In this document: one piece after another, positions 5,772 to 13,648 of the stretch
Layout of the letters: the number at the start of each line of letters is the position of its first letter
Numbering within the stretch: the stretch's first letter is position 1
The notes under the pieces: generated by a model
The model's input: the letters and a program-made list of their open reading frames with translations, nothing else
What the model was told of the DNA's origin: nothing
Databases searched by the model: none
From: an uncultured Lachnospiraceae bacterium
Lineage (GTDB): Bacteria > Bacillota > Clostridia > Lachnospirales > Lachnospiraceae
Reading direction: 5' to 3'
DNA: 34,790 bases
Assembly (NCBI GenBank): GCA_947243855.1
Contig: CAMXIK010000030.1
Location: forward strand, 1 to 34,790
Position numbers and translations under genes: made by a program

Positions 5772-5812
5772 TCACGCCGTAATCGCATTCCCGGTATAAA
5801 GCTGATAATACT
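5772..5812 (-). repeat. Genuine 3' end of the ABC exporter gene (repeat B)
   Basis: In-frame partner of repeat A at 4888-4928; encodes YYQLYTGNAITA and the stop. The first 21 plus-strand bases, from TCACGCCG to ATTCCC, are identical in both copies. Confidence 0.9.
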
Positions 5813-7670
5813 TCCCTTTCTCCTCGATCAACTGGTCGTGGGTGCCCCGCTCGATGATCCGTCCCTGCTCCAATACCATAATACAATCGGAGTTTTTGAC
5901 CGTGGAAAGCCTGTGGGCGATCACAAAAGTGGTTCTACCCTTCATCAGCTTATCCATGCCGTCCTGCACAATGCGCTCAGTACGGGTGTCGATGGAGCTG
6001 GTCGCCTCGTCCAAGATCAACACCGGCGGGTCCGCAATAGCTGCCCTTGCGATGGCGAGAAGCTGTCTCTGACCCTGACTTAAGTTAGCGCCGTCCCCGG
6101 AGAGCACCGTATCATACCCTTCCGGAAGTCTTCTGATAAAACTGTCCGCATTGGCAAGCTTTGCCGCCGCGCGCACCTCCTCGTCGGTGGCGTCCAGTTT
6201 CCCATAGCGGATATTCTCCATAACTGTCCCCGTAAAGAGGTGGGTATCCTGCAACACGATACCGAGAGAACGGCGAAGATCGTCCTTCTTTATTTTATTC
6301 ACGTTAATGCCGTCATAGCGGATCTTTCCATCCTGAATGTCATAGAAACGGTTAATCAGGTTGGTAATGGTGGTCTTTCCCGCTCCCGTAGAGCCTACGA
6401 AAGCGATCTTCTGTCCCGGCTCTGCGTAGAGCTTCACGTCATGAAGTACAATCTTATCATCATTATACCCGAAATCTACGCCGTCGAAAACCACATCTCC
6501 TTTTAATTCTACATAATCGACCGAATGATCGGCCTGATGTTCATGACGCCATGCCCAGCGGCCTGTGCGTTCCGGCGTTTCCACAAGCGCGCCATTTTCT
6601 TCCCGCACGTTGACTAACGTCACATAACCGTCGTCCACCTCGGACATTTCGTCCATCATCTTAAAGATACGCTCCGCGCCGGCCATAGCCATAACGATGG
6701 AATTAAATTGTTGACTTACTTGGTTAATCGGCATGTTGAAACTTTTATTGAAGGTCAAAAAGCTTGCCAGTTTTCCCAGCGTCAGTCCCGTCGCGCCGGA
6801 AAGCGCCAGCGCGCCGCCCACAATCGCGCAGACCACATAGCTCACATTACCGAGCTGCTGATTCACGGGGCCTACCACATTGACCAGATAGTTTGCCTTA
6901 TCCGCGCTCTCAAACAGCGCGTCGTTCAGCTCCCGGAAATCCTCGATATTTTTCTCCTCGTGGTTGAATACCTTAACCACCTTCTGTCCGTTCATCATTT
7001 CCTCGATAAAACCGTTGACCTTGCCCAGATTGGTCTGCTGTTCCAGAAAATACTTGCCGCTTAAGCCCGCCACCTTCTTGGTCACCACCAGCATCACCGC
7101 CACCATCAAAAGGGTGGTAATGGTCAACGGCACGCTCAAAACGATCATGCTGATCAGCACGCTCACAATGGTGATCAGGCTGTTGAACACCTGCGGCATA
7201 CTCTGGCTGATCATCTGCCGGAGCGTTTCCGTATCGTTGGTATAGGTTGACATAATATCCCCATGGGAGTGAGTGTCAAAATATTTAATAGGAAGCGTTT
7301 CCATATGGGAAAACAGATCGTCCCTCACATTGCGCAGCGTCCCTTGGGTCACATTGATCATAATACGGTTCCATGCATAGGCCGAAACTACGCCGATCAG
7401 GTAAAAGCACGCCACCCGCGCAATCGCTCCCGCTAACGGGGAAAAGTCCGGCTTATCCTGTGTGAGCATGGGCGCGATATAATCGTCGATCAGGCGTTGG
7501 ATAAACATGGTTCCCTGCACATTGGCCAGCACGCTCACGAAAATAAGCACCGCCACAAGCACAAGATGGAAACCATAATTCTTGGCCACATACCCCATCA
7601 GCCGTTTAAATACCTTTCCCGGATTTTCTATTCTCTTTCCGCCCTGCATTCTTCCATGTGGTCCCGGCAT
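5772..7670 (-). CDS. ABC exporter half-transporter, catalytic subunit (TM288/LmrD/BmrD-like)
   Basis: 632 residues: six TM helices (about residues 25-320), a linker containing an unusual Trp/His-rich stretch (RTGRWAWRHEHQADH), then the nucleotide-binding domain. Walker A GSTGAGKT is at 426-433, signature LSQGQ at 530-534, Walker B LILDEATS with the catalytic glutamate at 555, and H-loop histidine at 586, all intact. With the upstream gene it forms a heterodimeric exporter of the multidrug/peptide type; the substrate cannot be told from sequence. Start: ATG 7670 follows GGGAGGAG at good spacing; the longer frame to 7775 overlaps the upstream gene and is rejected. The 3' end is duplicated at 4888. 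Confidence 0.9.
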   Translation of the reverse strand: MPGPHGRMQGGKRIENPGKVFKRLMGYVAKNYGFHLVLVAVLIFVSVLANVQGTMFIQRLIDDYIAPMLTQDKPDFSPLAGAIARVACFYLIGVVSAYAWNRIMINVTQGTLRNVRDDLFSHMETLPIKYFDTHSHGDIMSTYTNDTETLRQMISQSMPQVFNSLITIVSVLISMIVLSVPLTITTLLMVAVMLVVTKKVAGLSGKYFLEQQTNLGKVNGFIEEMMNGQKVVKVFNHEEKNIEDFRELNDALFESADKANYLVNVVGPVNQQLGNVSYVVCAIVGGALALSGATGLTLGKLASFLTFNKSFNMPINQVSQQFNSIVMAMAGAERIFKMMDEMSEVDDGYVTLVNVREENGALVETPERTGRWAWRHEHQADHSVDYVELKGDVVFDGVDFGYNDDKIVLHDVKLYAEPGQKIAFVGSTGAGKTTITNLINRFYDIQDGKIRYDGINVNKIKKDDLRRSLGIVLQDTHLFTGTVMENIRYGKLDATDEEVRAAAKLANADSFIRRLPEGYDTVLSGDGANLSQGQRQLLAIARAAIADPPVLILDEATSSIDTRTERIVQDGMDKLMKGRTTFVIAHRLSTVKNSDCIMVLEQGRIIERGTHDQLIEEKGKYYQLYTGNAITA

Positions 7671-7713
7671 AATACTTCTCCTCCCTTTTTCCTCAATATT
7701 CCGGAGTTTGCGG

Positions 7714-9450
7714 CTATTCGTCGAAATCTCCGCCGCCGCTTGTCTGCGACTCATAAACTTCCCTGTAAATCTCATTATCCCGAAGCAGTTCTTCGTGAGT
7801 GCCGAAGCCGTGAATCCGTCCGTCGTCCATGACTATGATACGGTCCGCATCCATAACGCTGGCTACCCTCTGGGCAATGATCAGCTTCGTGGTATCGGGA
7901 ATTTCCTCCGCAAACGCCTTCCTGATCTTCGCGTCCGTAGCCGTATCCACCGCGCTGGTGGAATCGTCCAAGATCAACACTTTCGGCTTCTTGAGCAGCG
8001 CCCTCGCAATGGTAAGCCGCTGTCTTTGTCCGCCGGAAACATTCGTACCGCCCTGCTCTATGTAAGTCTGATAGCCATCCGGCATCTTCTCGATAAATTC
8101 ATCCGCACAGGCCAGCCTGCACACCCGCCTGCACTCCTCCTCCGAAGCGTTCGCGTCGCCCCACCGCAAGTTCTCCAGAATGGTACCGGAGAACAGCACA
8201 TTCTTCTGCAAAACCACCGCTACCTGATCCCGCAGGGTTTCAATGTCATACTCTCTGACGTCTCTGCCGCCCACCTTGACAGCTCCCCCCGATACGTCGT
8301 AGAGTCTGCTGATCAGATTGACCAGACTGGTCTTTGCGCTGCCGGTGCCGCCGATGATGCCCACCGTCTCCCCGGCATGTATTTTCAGGTTAATATCGTG
8401 CAGAACCGCCTCGCTGCTCTCCTTATGATAAGAAAAACGCACATGCTCAAATTCAATCTCGCCGTTTGGCACTTCATACACCGGATCGACCGGATTAGTC
8501 AAATCGCTCTTTTCGTTCAGCACCTCGCTGATACGCTCCGCGCTGGCGATACTCATGCTCATCATGACAAAGATCATGGCCACCATCATCAAACTCATTA
8601 AAATATTCATGCAATAGGTAAGCAGGCTCATCAGCTCGCCCGTGGTCAACGTATTCTGTACGATCTGTTTCGCGCCCAGCCAGCTAATCAGCAGAATACA
8701 GCCGTAAACCGTAAACTGCATGACTGGCATGTTGAGCACCACATGCTTCTCGGCCTTCTGGAAAATATCATAAATGCCCTGACTCGCACTCTTAAATTTC
8801 TTCGTCTCATAGTCTTCCCGAACATAAGCCTTCACCACGCGGACCGCGCTCACATTCTCCTGCACGGAAGCGTTCAGCTCATCGTACTTCGGGAAAGCCT
8901 GTTTGAAATACTTCATAGCGCCCCTGATAATGAAAAACAGCACCACGCTGAGCAGAAGCACCGCCACCAGATAAACGGACGCCAGACGCGCATTGATGAA
9001 AAAGGCCATCGCCATCGCGCAGACCATGCTGACTGGCGCGCGGAAGCAGATGCGCAGAATCATCTGGTACGCCATCTGTATATTGGTCACATCGGTGGTC
9101 ATTCTCGTGACCAGCCCCGCCGTGCTGAACTTGTCGAGACTGGAAAAAGAAAAGGTCTGAATGTTCTCAAACATGGCCTGCCTTAAGTTCTTCGCAAATC
9201 CCGTAGACGCTCTTGCGCCGTACTTGCCGCCCATCACGCCGCAGAACAATCCGCACAGCGCCGCCGCCACCATGATCGCGCCCACTATGTAGATATGCCG
9301 CATATTTCCAGCCTCCACGCCGTCGTCAATGATCGACGCCATCAAAAACGGGAGCAGCATCTCGAAAACAACCTCCAATATCATAAATATTGGGGTTATG
9401 ACCGAGGCTTTTTTATATTCCTTTATCTGTGCCGCAAGGGTTTTAATCAT
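7714..9450 (-). CDS. ABC exporter half-transporter, degenerate-site subunit (TM287/LmrC/BmrC-like)
   Basis: 578 residues with six TM helices (about 15-300) and an NBD. Walker A GGTGSAKT is at 367-374 and signature VSGGQ at 471-475. The Walker B glutamate is replaced by aspartate (LILDD, D496), and the H-loop histidine by glutamine (IIAQR, Q527). These two changes mark the non-hydrolysing site of asymmetric heterodimers such as TM287/288 and BmrCD. The partner supplies the hydrolysing residues, so the pair has one active and one degenerate ATP site. Start ATG 9450 has GGGAGG seven bases upstream; the frame to 9498 would run into a hairpin. Forty-three bases separate it from the partner gene. 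Confidence 0.92.
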   Translation of the reverse strand: MIKTLAAQIKEYKKASVITPIFMILEVVFEMLLPFLMASIIDDGVEAGNMRHIYIVGAIMVAAALCGLFCGVMGGKYGARASTGFAKNLRQAMFENIQTFSFSSLDKFSTAGLVTRMTTDVTNIQMAYQMILRICFRAPVSMVCAMAMAFFINARLASVYLVAVLLLSVVLFFIIRGAMKYFKQAFPKYDELNASVQENVSAVRVVKAYVREDYETKKFKSASQGIYDIFQKAEKHVVLNMPVMQFTVYGCILLISWLGAKQIVQNTLTTGELMSLLTYCMNILMSLMMVAMIFVMMSMSIASAERISEVLNEKSDLTNPVDPVYEVPNGEIEFEHVRFSYHKESSEAVLHDINLKIHAGETVGIIGGTGSAKTSLVNLISRLYDVSGGAVKVGGRDVREYDIETLRDQVAVVLQKNVLFSGTILENLRWGDANASEEECRRVCRLACADEFIEKMPDGYQTYIEQGGTNVSGGQRQRLTIARALLKKPKVLILDDSTSAVDTATDAKIRKAFAEEIPDTTKLIIAQRVASVMDADRIIVMDDGRIHGFGTHEELLRDNEIYREVYESQTSGGGDFDE

Positions 9451-9474
9451 TGTCATACCTCCCTTAATATAGAA

Positions 9475-9504
9475 AGAACCATGCGACATATGCCGCATGG
9501 TTCT
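9475..9504 (-). terminator. Strong hairpin between permease gene and ABC exporter operon
   Basis: Perfect 11-base stem (AGAACCATGCG / CGCATGGTTCT) with an 8-base loop. On the minus strand TTCTATATT follows. It lies 57 bases past the stop of the second permease gene and 24 bases before the exporter start, so it can end the sugar operon. If the promoter at 9505-9533 is used, it would be a 5' leader hairpin (attenuator or stabiliser). On the plus strand it is followed by ATTTTTC. Confidence 0.6.
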
Positions 9505-9533
9505 ATTTTTCTACAATAAAAATTTAATGTCAA
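9505..9533 (-). promoter_or_regulatory. Possible promoter of the ABC exporter operon
   Basis: Minus strand TTGACA (9528-9533), 17 bases, AAAAAT (9505-9510). The -35 is perfect and the -10 is poor. A start here would put the hairpin at 9475-9504 at the very 5' end of the mRNA. Confidence 0.4.
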
Positions 9534-9561
9534 CGGTTTTAAGAATTAATTCACAAAAATT

Positions 9562-10731
9562 TTACTCTTTGGTCTTCTCCTTATTATTCAAAATCTCAAA
9601 CACCACTGCCGCCAAGAGCACCACGCCCTTAACCACCATCTGCCAGTTCGCGTCGATACCCATCTGGCTCATGCCTAAGTTGATGACGCCGATCAGCGCC
9701 GCGCCGATTACCATACCAAACACCGTACCGGAACCGCCGTAAGCGGACACGCCGCCCACCACGCAGGCGGAAATAGCGTCCATTTCATAGTTGTTGCCGG
9801 CTGTCGCCGTCGCCGCCGACAGTCTTCCCATCGTCATCCACGCGCTGATTACGGTAAGAACCGCCATATTCAAATACGCTAAGAAGAAAATCTTTTTCGT
9901 ATCGATACCCGAAAGTCTGGTAGCCTCCACGTTGCCGCCGATGGTGTAGAAATAGCGGCCAATCGTCGTTTTAGAAGTGATAAAGTGATAGATCAGCAAA
10001 ATCACCGCCACCCAGATCAGGTTATTCGGAATGCCGCCCGCCTGCGCAAGCTTATAAGCAAACAGCAGGATCACCGCACACACCAGCACGCAGCGCACGA
10101 TCACGCTTCCCATGCTCTCCGCCTCATAGCCCTTTTTCAGCTTATCGTTCCTGCCCTTTAGCTGTAAGAATACGAACAGCACACAGGCAATCACACCTAC
10201 CAGAATACAGGTGATATTCAGCTTCTCGCCACCGAATAGATCCGGCACGCTGCCGGTAAACATTTTGATAAAGCTCTCCGGCATGGGCGCGATAGACGAA
10301 CCGCCGATCAGCGCCGTACCCCAGCCACGGAATGCCAGATAACCCGCCAGCGTAGCAATCCACGGCGGAATGTTGATATAGGCGATCAAAAATCCTTCCA
10401 CGATACCGTAGATCACACCAGCGCCTATCATCAATAACATCGCCGCCGGCACCGACATGCCGCCGCGTACCATCATGATGCCGCCGATCGCGCCGATAAA
10501 GCAGACAAAGGAACCGACGGAAAGGTCGATATTACCGCCCGTAAGCATACACATCAGCATACCGGTTGCCAGTATGAACACGTAGGCATTCTGCGCAATC
10601 AATGCCTGGAAACTGGACGCCGCAAACATCTGTCCCTTCGTCGTCACCGAAAAGAAGATCACGATCAGGACAAGGACTATTTTCATGGTATGTTTTCTTA
10701 AGATATCCACTGTTTTATTCATTTCACCCAT
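9562..10731 (-). CDS. Sugar ABC transporter permease, GguB/MmsB/XylH type (second copy)
   Basis: 389-residue, multi-TM inner-membrane permease of the BPD_transp_2 family. Family landmarks: AQNAYVFILATGMLMCMLTGGNIDLSVGS near residues 45-75, GGNVEATRLSGIDTKKIFFLAY near 265-290, and GGVSAYGGSGTVFGMVIGAALIGVINLGM toward the end. It is clearly paralogous to the gene just upstream (10742), with matching length and motif spacing. Start ATG 10731 makes both copies 389 residues and aligns their N-termini; ATG 10722 is an alternative. The gap to the upstream permease is only 10 bases, so both follow the single ATPase gene in one operon. The two copies could form a heterodimeric channel or serve different sugars. 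Confidence 0.9.
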   Translation of the reverse strand: MGEMNKTVDILRKHTMKIVLVLIVIFFSVTTKGQMFAASSFQALIAQNAYVFILATGMLMCMLTGGNIDLSVGSFVCFIGAIGGIMMVRGGMSVPAAMLLMIGAGVIYGIVEGFLIAYINIPPWIATLAGYLAFRGWGTALIGGSSIAPMPESFIKMFTGSVPDLFGGEKLNITCILVGVIACVLFVFLQLKGRNDKLKKGYEAESMGSVIVRCVLVCAVILLFAYKLAQAGGIPNNLIWVAVILLIYHFITSKTTIGRYFYTIGGNVEATRLSGIDTKKIFFLAYLNMAVLTVISAWMTMGRLSAATATAGNNYEMDAISACVVGGVSAYGGSGTVFGMVIGAALIGVINLGMSQMGIDANWQMVVKGVVLLAAVVFEILNNKEKTKE

Positions 10732-10741
10732 TCCTCCTCCC

Positions 10742-11911
10742 TTACTTCTTTTCTCTCTTAGAGAGTACATCAAAGGTGACAGCCGCCAAAAGCACCAACC
10801 CCTTGACCACCTTCTGATAGTTCGCGTCGATACCCATAATGCTCATACCTTGGTTAATCACGCCCATCAGAGTCGCGCCGATCACCACGCCCGGCACTGT
10901 ACCGATACCGCCGTATGCGGACGCGCCGCCGATAAAGCAGGCGCCGATCGCGTCCATCTCATAGCCCTGCCCGTAGGTGGGCTGTGAGGAGGTCAGTCTG
11001 GCAATCGTCAAAATACCTGCCAAAGCCGCCAAAAATCCCATATTAACATAGGCGATAAAATACACCTTCTTTGTGTTGATACCAGAAAGTCTGGTAGCTT
11101 TTTCATTGCCGCCCACTGCGTACAGATAACGGCCGATTCTCGTCTTTGTGGTCAGATAGCCGTATACCAAAAGCACCAGAAGAATCCAGATAAGCGCCGT
11201 CGGAATACCCTTGTGGGAAGCCAGCTTATAAGTAATCCACAAAATCGCCGCACTGATTACCACCAGCTTTACAATCGTGTTCCCAAGGGGCGCCGTTTCA
11301 TAGCCCTTACTTTTGTTATTGATACGGTTCTTTAACTGCATGGCAATCAGTATCACCACTGCGAGGCATCCGGCGAGCATACAAGTCATGTTAAAGCCCT
11401 CGCCGCCAAAAAGATCCGGCACATAACAGTCCGCGCCGCCGCCGAACAGCCTGATAAAGGTTTCGTTCTTAATAGAGACCGTCAAACCCTGCAGCACCAC
11501 ATTGGACAAGCCTCGAAACGCATACATACCCGCCAGTGTCGCAATAAAGGGAGGCACCTTCACATAGGCGATCCAGAATCCCTGCCACATACCGATCAGC
11601 ACGCCGATGATAAGCATGGCAAGCACCGCCGCCCACATATTCACGCCCTTATCCATAATCATCGCGCCCGCCGCGCCCGCGAAGCAGACCACGGAGCCTA
11701 CGGAAAGGTCGATGTTGCCGCCTGTCAGAATACAGAGCAGCATACCTGTCGCCAGCACGAACACATACGCGTTCTGGGAGATCAGGTTATTGATGTTCTG
11801 GGGAAATAAAATCTTCCCCTCTGTGGTAATGCTGAAGAAGACCGCCACCAAAACAAGGGCGATAACCATCGTATATTTTCTCAAGAATGCGGAAACATTT
11901 ACTTTTTCCAT
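10742..11911 (-). CDS. gguB: Sugar ABC transporter permease, GguB/MmsB/XylH type (first copy)
   Basis: 389-residue membrane permease of the monosaccharide (xylose, arabinose, glucose, galactose) CUT2 importers. Shared motifs with GguB: SQNAYVFVLATGMLLCILTGGNIDLSVGS near 43-72, GGNEKATRLSGINTKKVYF near 265-285, and GGASAYGGIGTVPGVVIGATLMGVINQGM near the C-terminus. Four bases after the ATPase gene, ten before the second permease. GguA/GguB names come from the ChvE system of Agrobacterium; the actual sugar is not settled by sequence. XylH would be an equally fair label given the xylose-type sensor genes nearby. Confidence 0.92.
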   Translation of the reverse strand: MEKVNVSAFLRKYTMVIALVLVAVFFSITTEGKILFPQNINNLISQNAYVFVLATGMLLCILTGGNIDLSVGSVVCFAGAAGAMIMDKGVNMWAAVLAMLIIGVLIGMWQGFWIAYVKVPPFIATLAGMYAFRGLSNVVLQGLTVSIKNETFIRLFGGGADCYVPDLFGGEGFNMTCMLAGCLAVVILIAMQLKNRINNKSKGYETAPLGNTIVKLVVISAAILWITYKLASHKGIPTALIWILLVLLVYGYLTTKTRIGRYLYAVGGNEKATRLSGINTKKVYFIAYVNMGFLAALAGILTIARLTSSQPTYGQGYEMDAIGACFIGGASAYGGIGTVPGVVIGATLMGVINQGMSIMGIDANYQKVVKGLVLLAAVTFDVLSKREKK

Positions 11912-11915
11912 ATCC

Positions 11916-13454
11916 TTACGCCCCCTTTCCTGAACTTACGATGATGGACATGATCTTTTCCTGCGTCGCTTCCTCAGCGGAAAGCTCGCCGGCAATCTTT
12001 CCTTCATTCATAATGTAGATTCTGTCGCTCATGCCAAGCACCTCCGGCAGCTCCGAGGAAATCATAATCACAGATTTGCCCGCCGCCACCAGATCGTTGA
12101 TGATACAGTAAATCTCATATTTTGCGCCCACGTCGATACCTCTGGTCGGCTCATCCAAAATCAGTACGTCGGGATCTGCAAACATCCACTTCGCCAGAAG
12201 CACCTTCTGCTGGTTGCCGCCGGAAAGGTTGCCCACATTCTGCTCAACGGTAGGGCATTTGGTTTTCAGTTTCCCCCTGTACTCCTCCGCCACCTGATAT
12301 TCTTTATCCTTATCAATGATCTTGTGGGGACTGATACTGTCAAGGTTCGCCAGTGTGGTGTTAATCTTGATCGGATTGGTCAGCACAAGGCCATTGCCCT
12401 TCCGGTCCTCCGTCACGTAGGCCAGTTTATTCTGAATGGCCTGTTTTACAGTTTTTAAATGGACTTCCTTGCCGTCCAGATAGAGCTGTCCGCTGATATT
12501 CGTACCGTAAGACTGCCCGAAAATACTCATGGCAAGCTCCGTGCGGCCCGCGCCCATCAGTCCGGAAATGCCTACCACCTCGCCTTTTCTCACGTTGATA
12601 GACACATTGTCGCACACCTTCCGCTCCGGATAGAGGGGATGATGCACGGTCCAGTTTTTCACTTCCATATTCACATCACCGATCTTTACGTTGTGACGCT
12701 TCGGGAACCGGTCGGTAAGCTCACGGCCGACCATACCCTGAATAATTCTATCCTCTGAAATCTCCGTAGTATGCTTATCCATCGTCTCGATGGTGGAACC
12801 GTCGCGGATGACTGTAATCTTATCCGCCACATAAGCAATTTCGTTTAACTTATGAGATATAATAATCGACGTCATGCCCTCTTTTTTGAACCGTAACAGA
12901 AGATCGAGCAATGCCTTGGAATCCGTCTCGTTCAAAGAGGAGGTCGGCTCATCCAGAATCAAAAGCTTCGCATGCTTAGCCATCGCCTTAGCGATCTCCA
13001 CAAGCTGCTGCTTACCAGTACCGATATCCTTGACCAGTACCTTAGATGACTCCGAAAGACCTACCATCTTTAAATATTTGTCCGCTTCCCCGTAGGTTTC
13101 GTTCCAGTCGATGGCCGCGCTTTTCCCGCGCTCATTTCCAAGGAACATGTTCTCTCCGATGGTCATGTAAGGAATCAGCGCAAGCTCCTGATGAATGATA
13201 ACGATTCCCTTTTCCTCGGAATCCTTAATCTTGCCAAACTTACACACTTCACCGTTGTAAACGATGTCGCCCTCGTATGTACCGTACGGATAAATACCGC
13301 TCAGAACGTTCATCAACGTGGATTTGCCTGCACCGTTCTCACCGACCAATGCGTGAATTTCTCCCTCTTCCACTTTCAGATTTACGTTGTCGAGCGCCTT
13401 GACACCGGGGAACGTTTTGGTAATGTTTTTCATTTCCAGTAAAATCTTTGCCAA
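11916..13454 (-). CDS. gguA: Sugar ABC transporter ATPase with two nucleotide-binding domains (GguA/MmsA/XylG type)
   Basis: 512 residues, two fused NBDs typical of CUT2 sugar importers. First domain: Walker [10 protein letters not shown] at 38-46, signature region DIGTGKQQ (143-150), Walker [12 protein letters not shown] (164-174). Second domain: degenerate P-loop GLMGAGRT at 298-305, signature NLSGGNQQK, Walker [15 protein letters not shown]. The K-to-R change in the second P-loop is normal for the family. Start: TTG 13454 lies eight bases after GGGAGG and gives the usual family N-terminus ([19 protein letters not shown]); the first ATG (13433) would remove the first strand. It drives both downstream permeases. 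Confidence 0.93.
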   Translation of the reverse strand: MAKILLEMKNITKTFPGVKALDNVNLKVEEGEIHALVGENGAGKSTLMNVLSGIYPYGTYEGDIVYNGEVCKFGKIKDSEEKGIVIIHQELALIPYMTIGENMFLGNERGKSAAIDWNETYGEADKYLKMVGLSESSKVLVKDIGTGKQQLVEIAKAMAKHAKLLILDEPTSSLNETDSKALLDLLLRFKKEGMTSIIISHKLNEIAYVADKITVIRDGSTIETMDKHTTEISEDRIIQGMVGRELTDRFPKRHNVKIGDVNMEVKNWTVHHPLYPERKVCDNVSINVRKGEVVGISGLMGAGRTELAMSIFGQSYGTNISGQLYLDGKEVHLKTVKQAIQNKLAYVTEDRKGNGLVLTNPIKINTTLANLDSISPHKIIDKDKEYQVAEEYRGKLKTKCPTVEQNVGNLSGGNQQKVLLAKWMFADPDVLILDEPTRGIDVGAKYEIYCIINDLVAAGKSVIMISSELPEVLGMSDRIYIMNEGKIAGELSAEEATQEKIMSIIVSSGKGA

Positions 13455-13501
13455 AGTGTACTCCTCCCAACATTTTTAGTATCTGCTACCCACTTTTTAT
13501 T

Positions 13502-13518
13502 TTACCATTTATTGGTAA
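13502..13518. promoter_or_regulatory. Inverted repeat upstream of the ATPase gene
   Basis: TTACCA-TTTAT-TGGTAA, a perfect 6+5+6 inverted repeat in an AT-rich stretch about 50 bases before the ATPase start and just past the terminator at 13543. It may be an operator for an internal promoter; I could not find a convincing -35/-10 pair. Confidence 0.35.
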
Positions 13519-13542
13519 TGATTTCTACCTTTTATAAACCAA

Positions 13543-13566
13543 CAGGCGGGAACAATCCCCCGCCTG
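13543..13566 (-). terminator. Partial terminator between binding-protein and ATPase genes
   Basis: Minus strand CAGGCGGG-GGATTGTT-CCCGCCTG followed by TTGGTTTAT. A GC-rich 8-base stem with a weak T-tract. It probably cuts most transcripts after the binding-protein gene, so that the lipoprotein is made in excess over the membrane parts. Confidence 0.7.
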
Positions 13567-13603
13567 CCATGGTCTATTCAACTCAAATATTTCTCAATCT
13601 GCG

Positions 13604-13645
13604 GAGAACGCGTTCTTTGCGTTCTCTGGTGCGAACTTGTTCGCA
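13604..13645 (-). other. Two tandem hairpins directly after the binding-protein gene
   Basis: On the minus strand GTGCGAA-CAAG-TTCGCAC (13629-13645) starts three bases past the stop codon. GAGAACGC-N7-GCGTTCTC (13604-13626) follows. Both stems are perfect (7 and 8 bases) and neither is followed by T's. They fit 3'-end stabilisers of the binding-protein mRNA, as known for maltose and other sugar operons. Confidence 0.6.
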
Positions 13646-13648
13646 CGC

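Noticed and set aside
7582..8601. 339-codon plus-strand open frame over the ABC exporter genes
   Set aside because: Lies antisense across the end of one and start of the other ABC gene; composition follows the reverse complement of the NBD codons.
9451..9498. N-terminal extension of the first exporter subunit (MRHMSHGSFYIKGG)
   Set aside because: It is encoded by the hairpin arm, and GGGAGG sits right before the start at 9450. No stop-ended leader peptide was found either.
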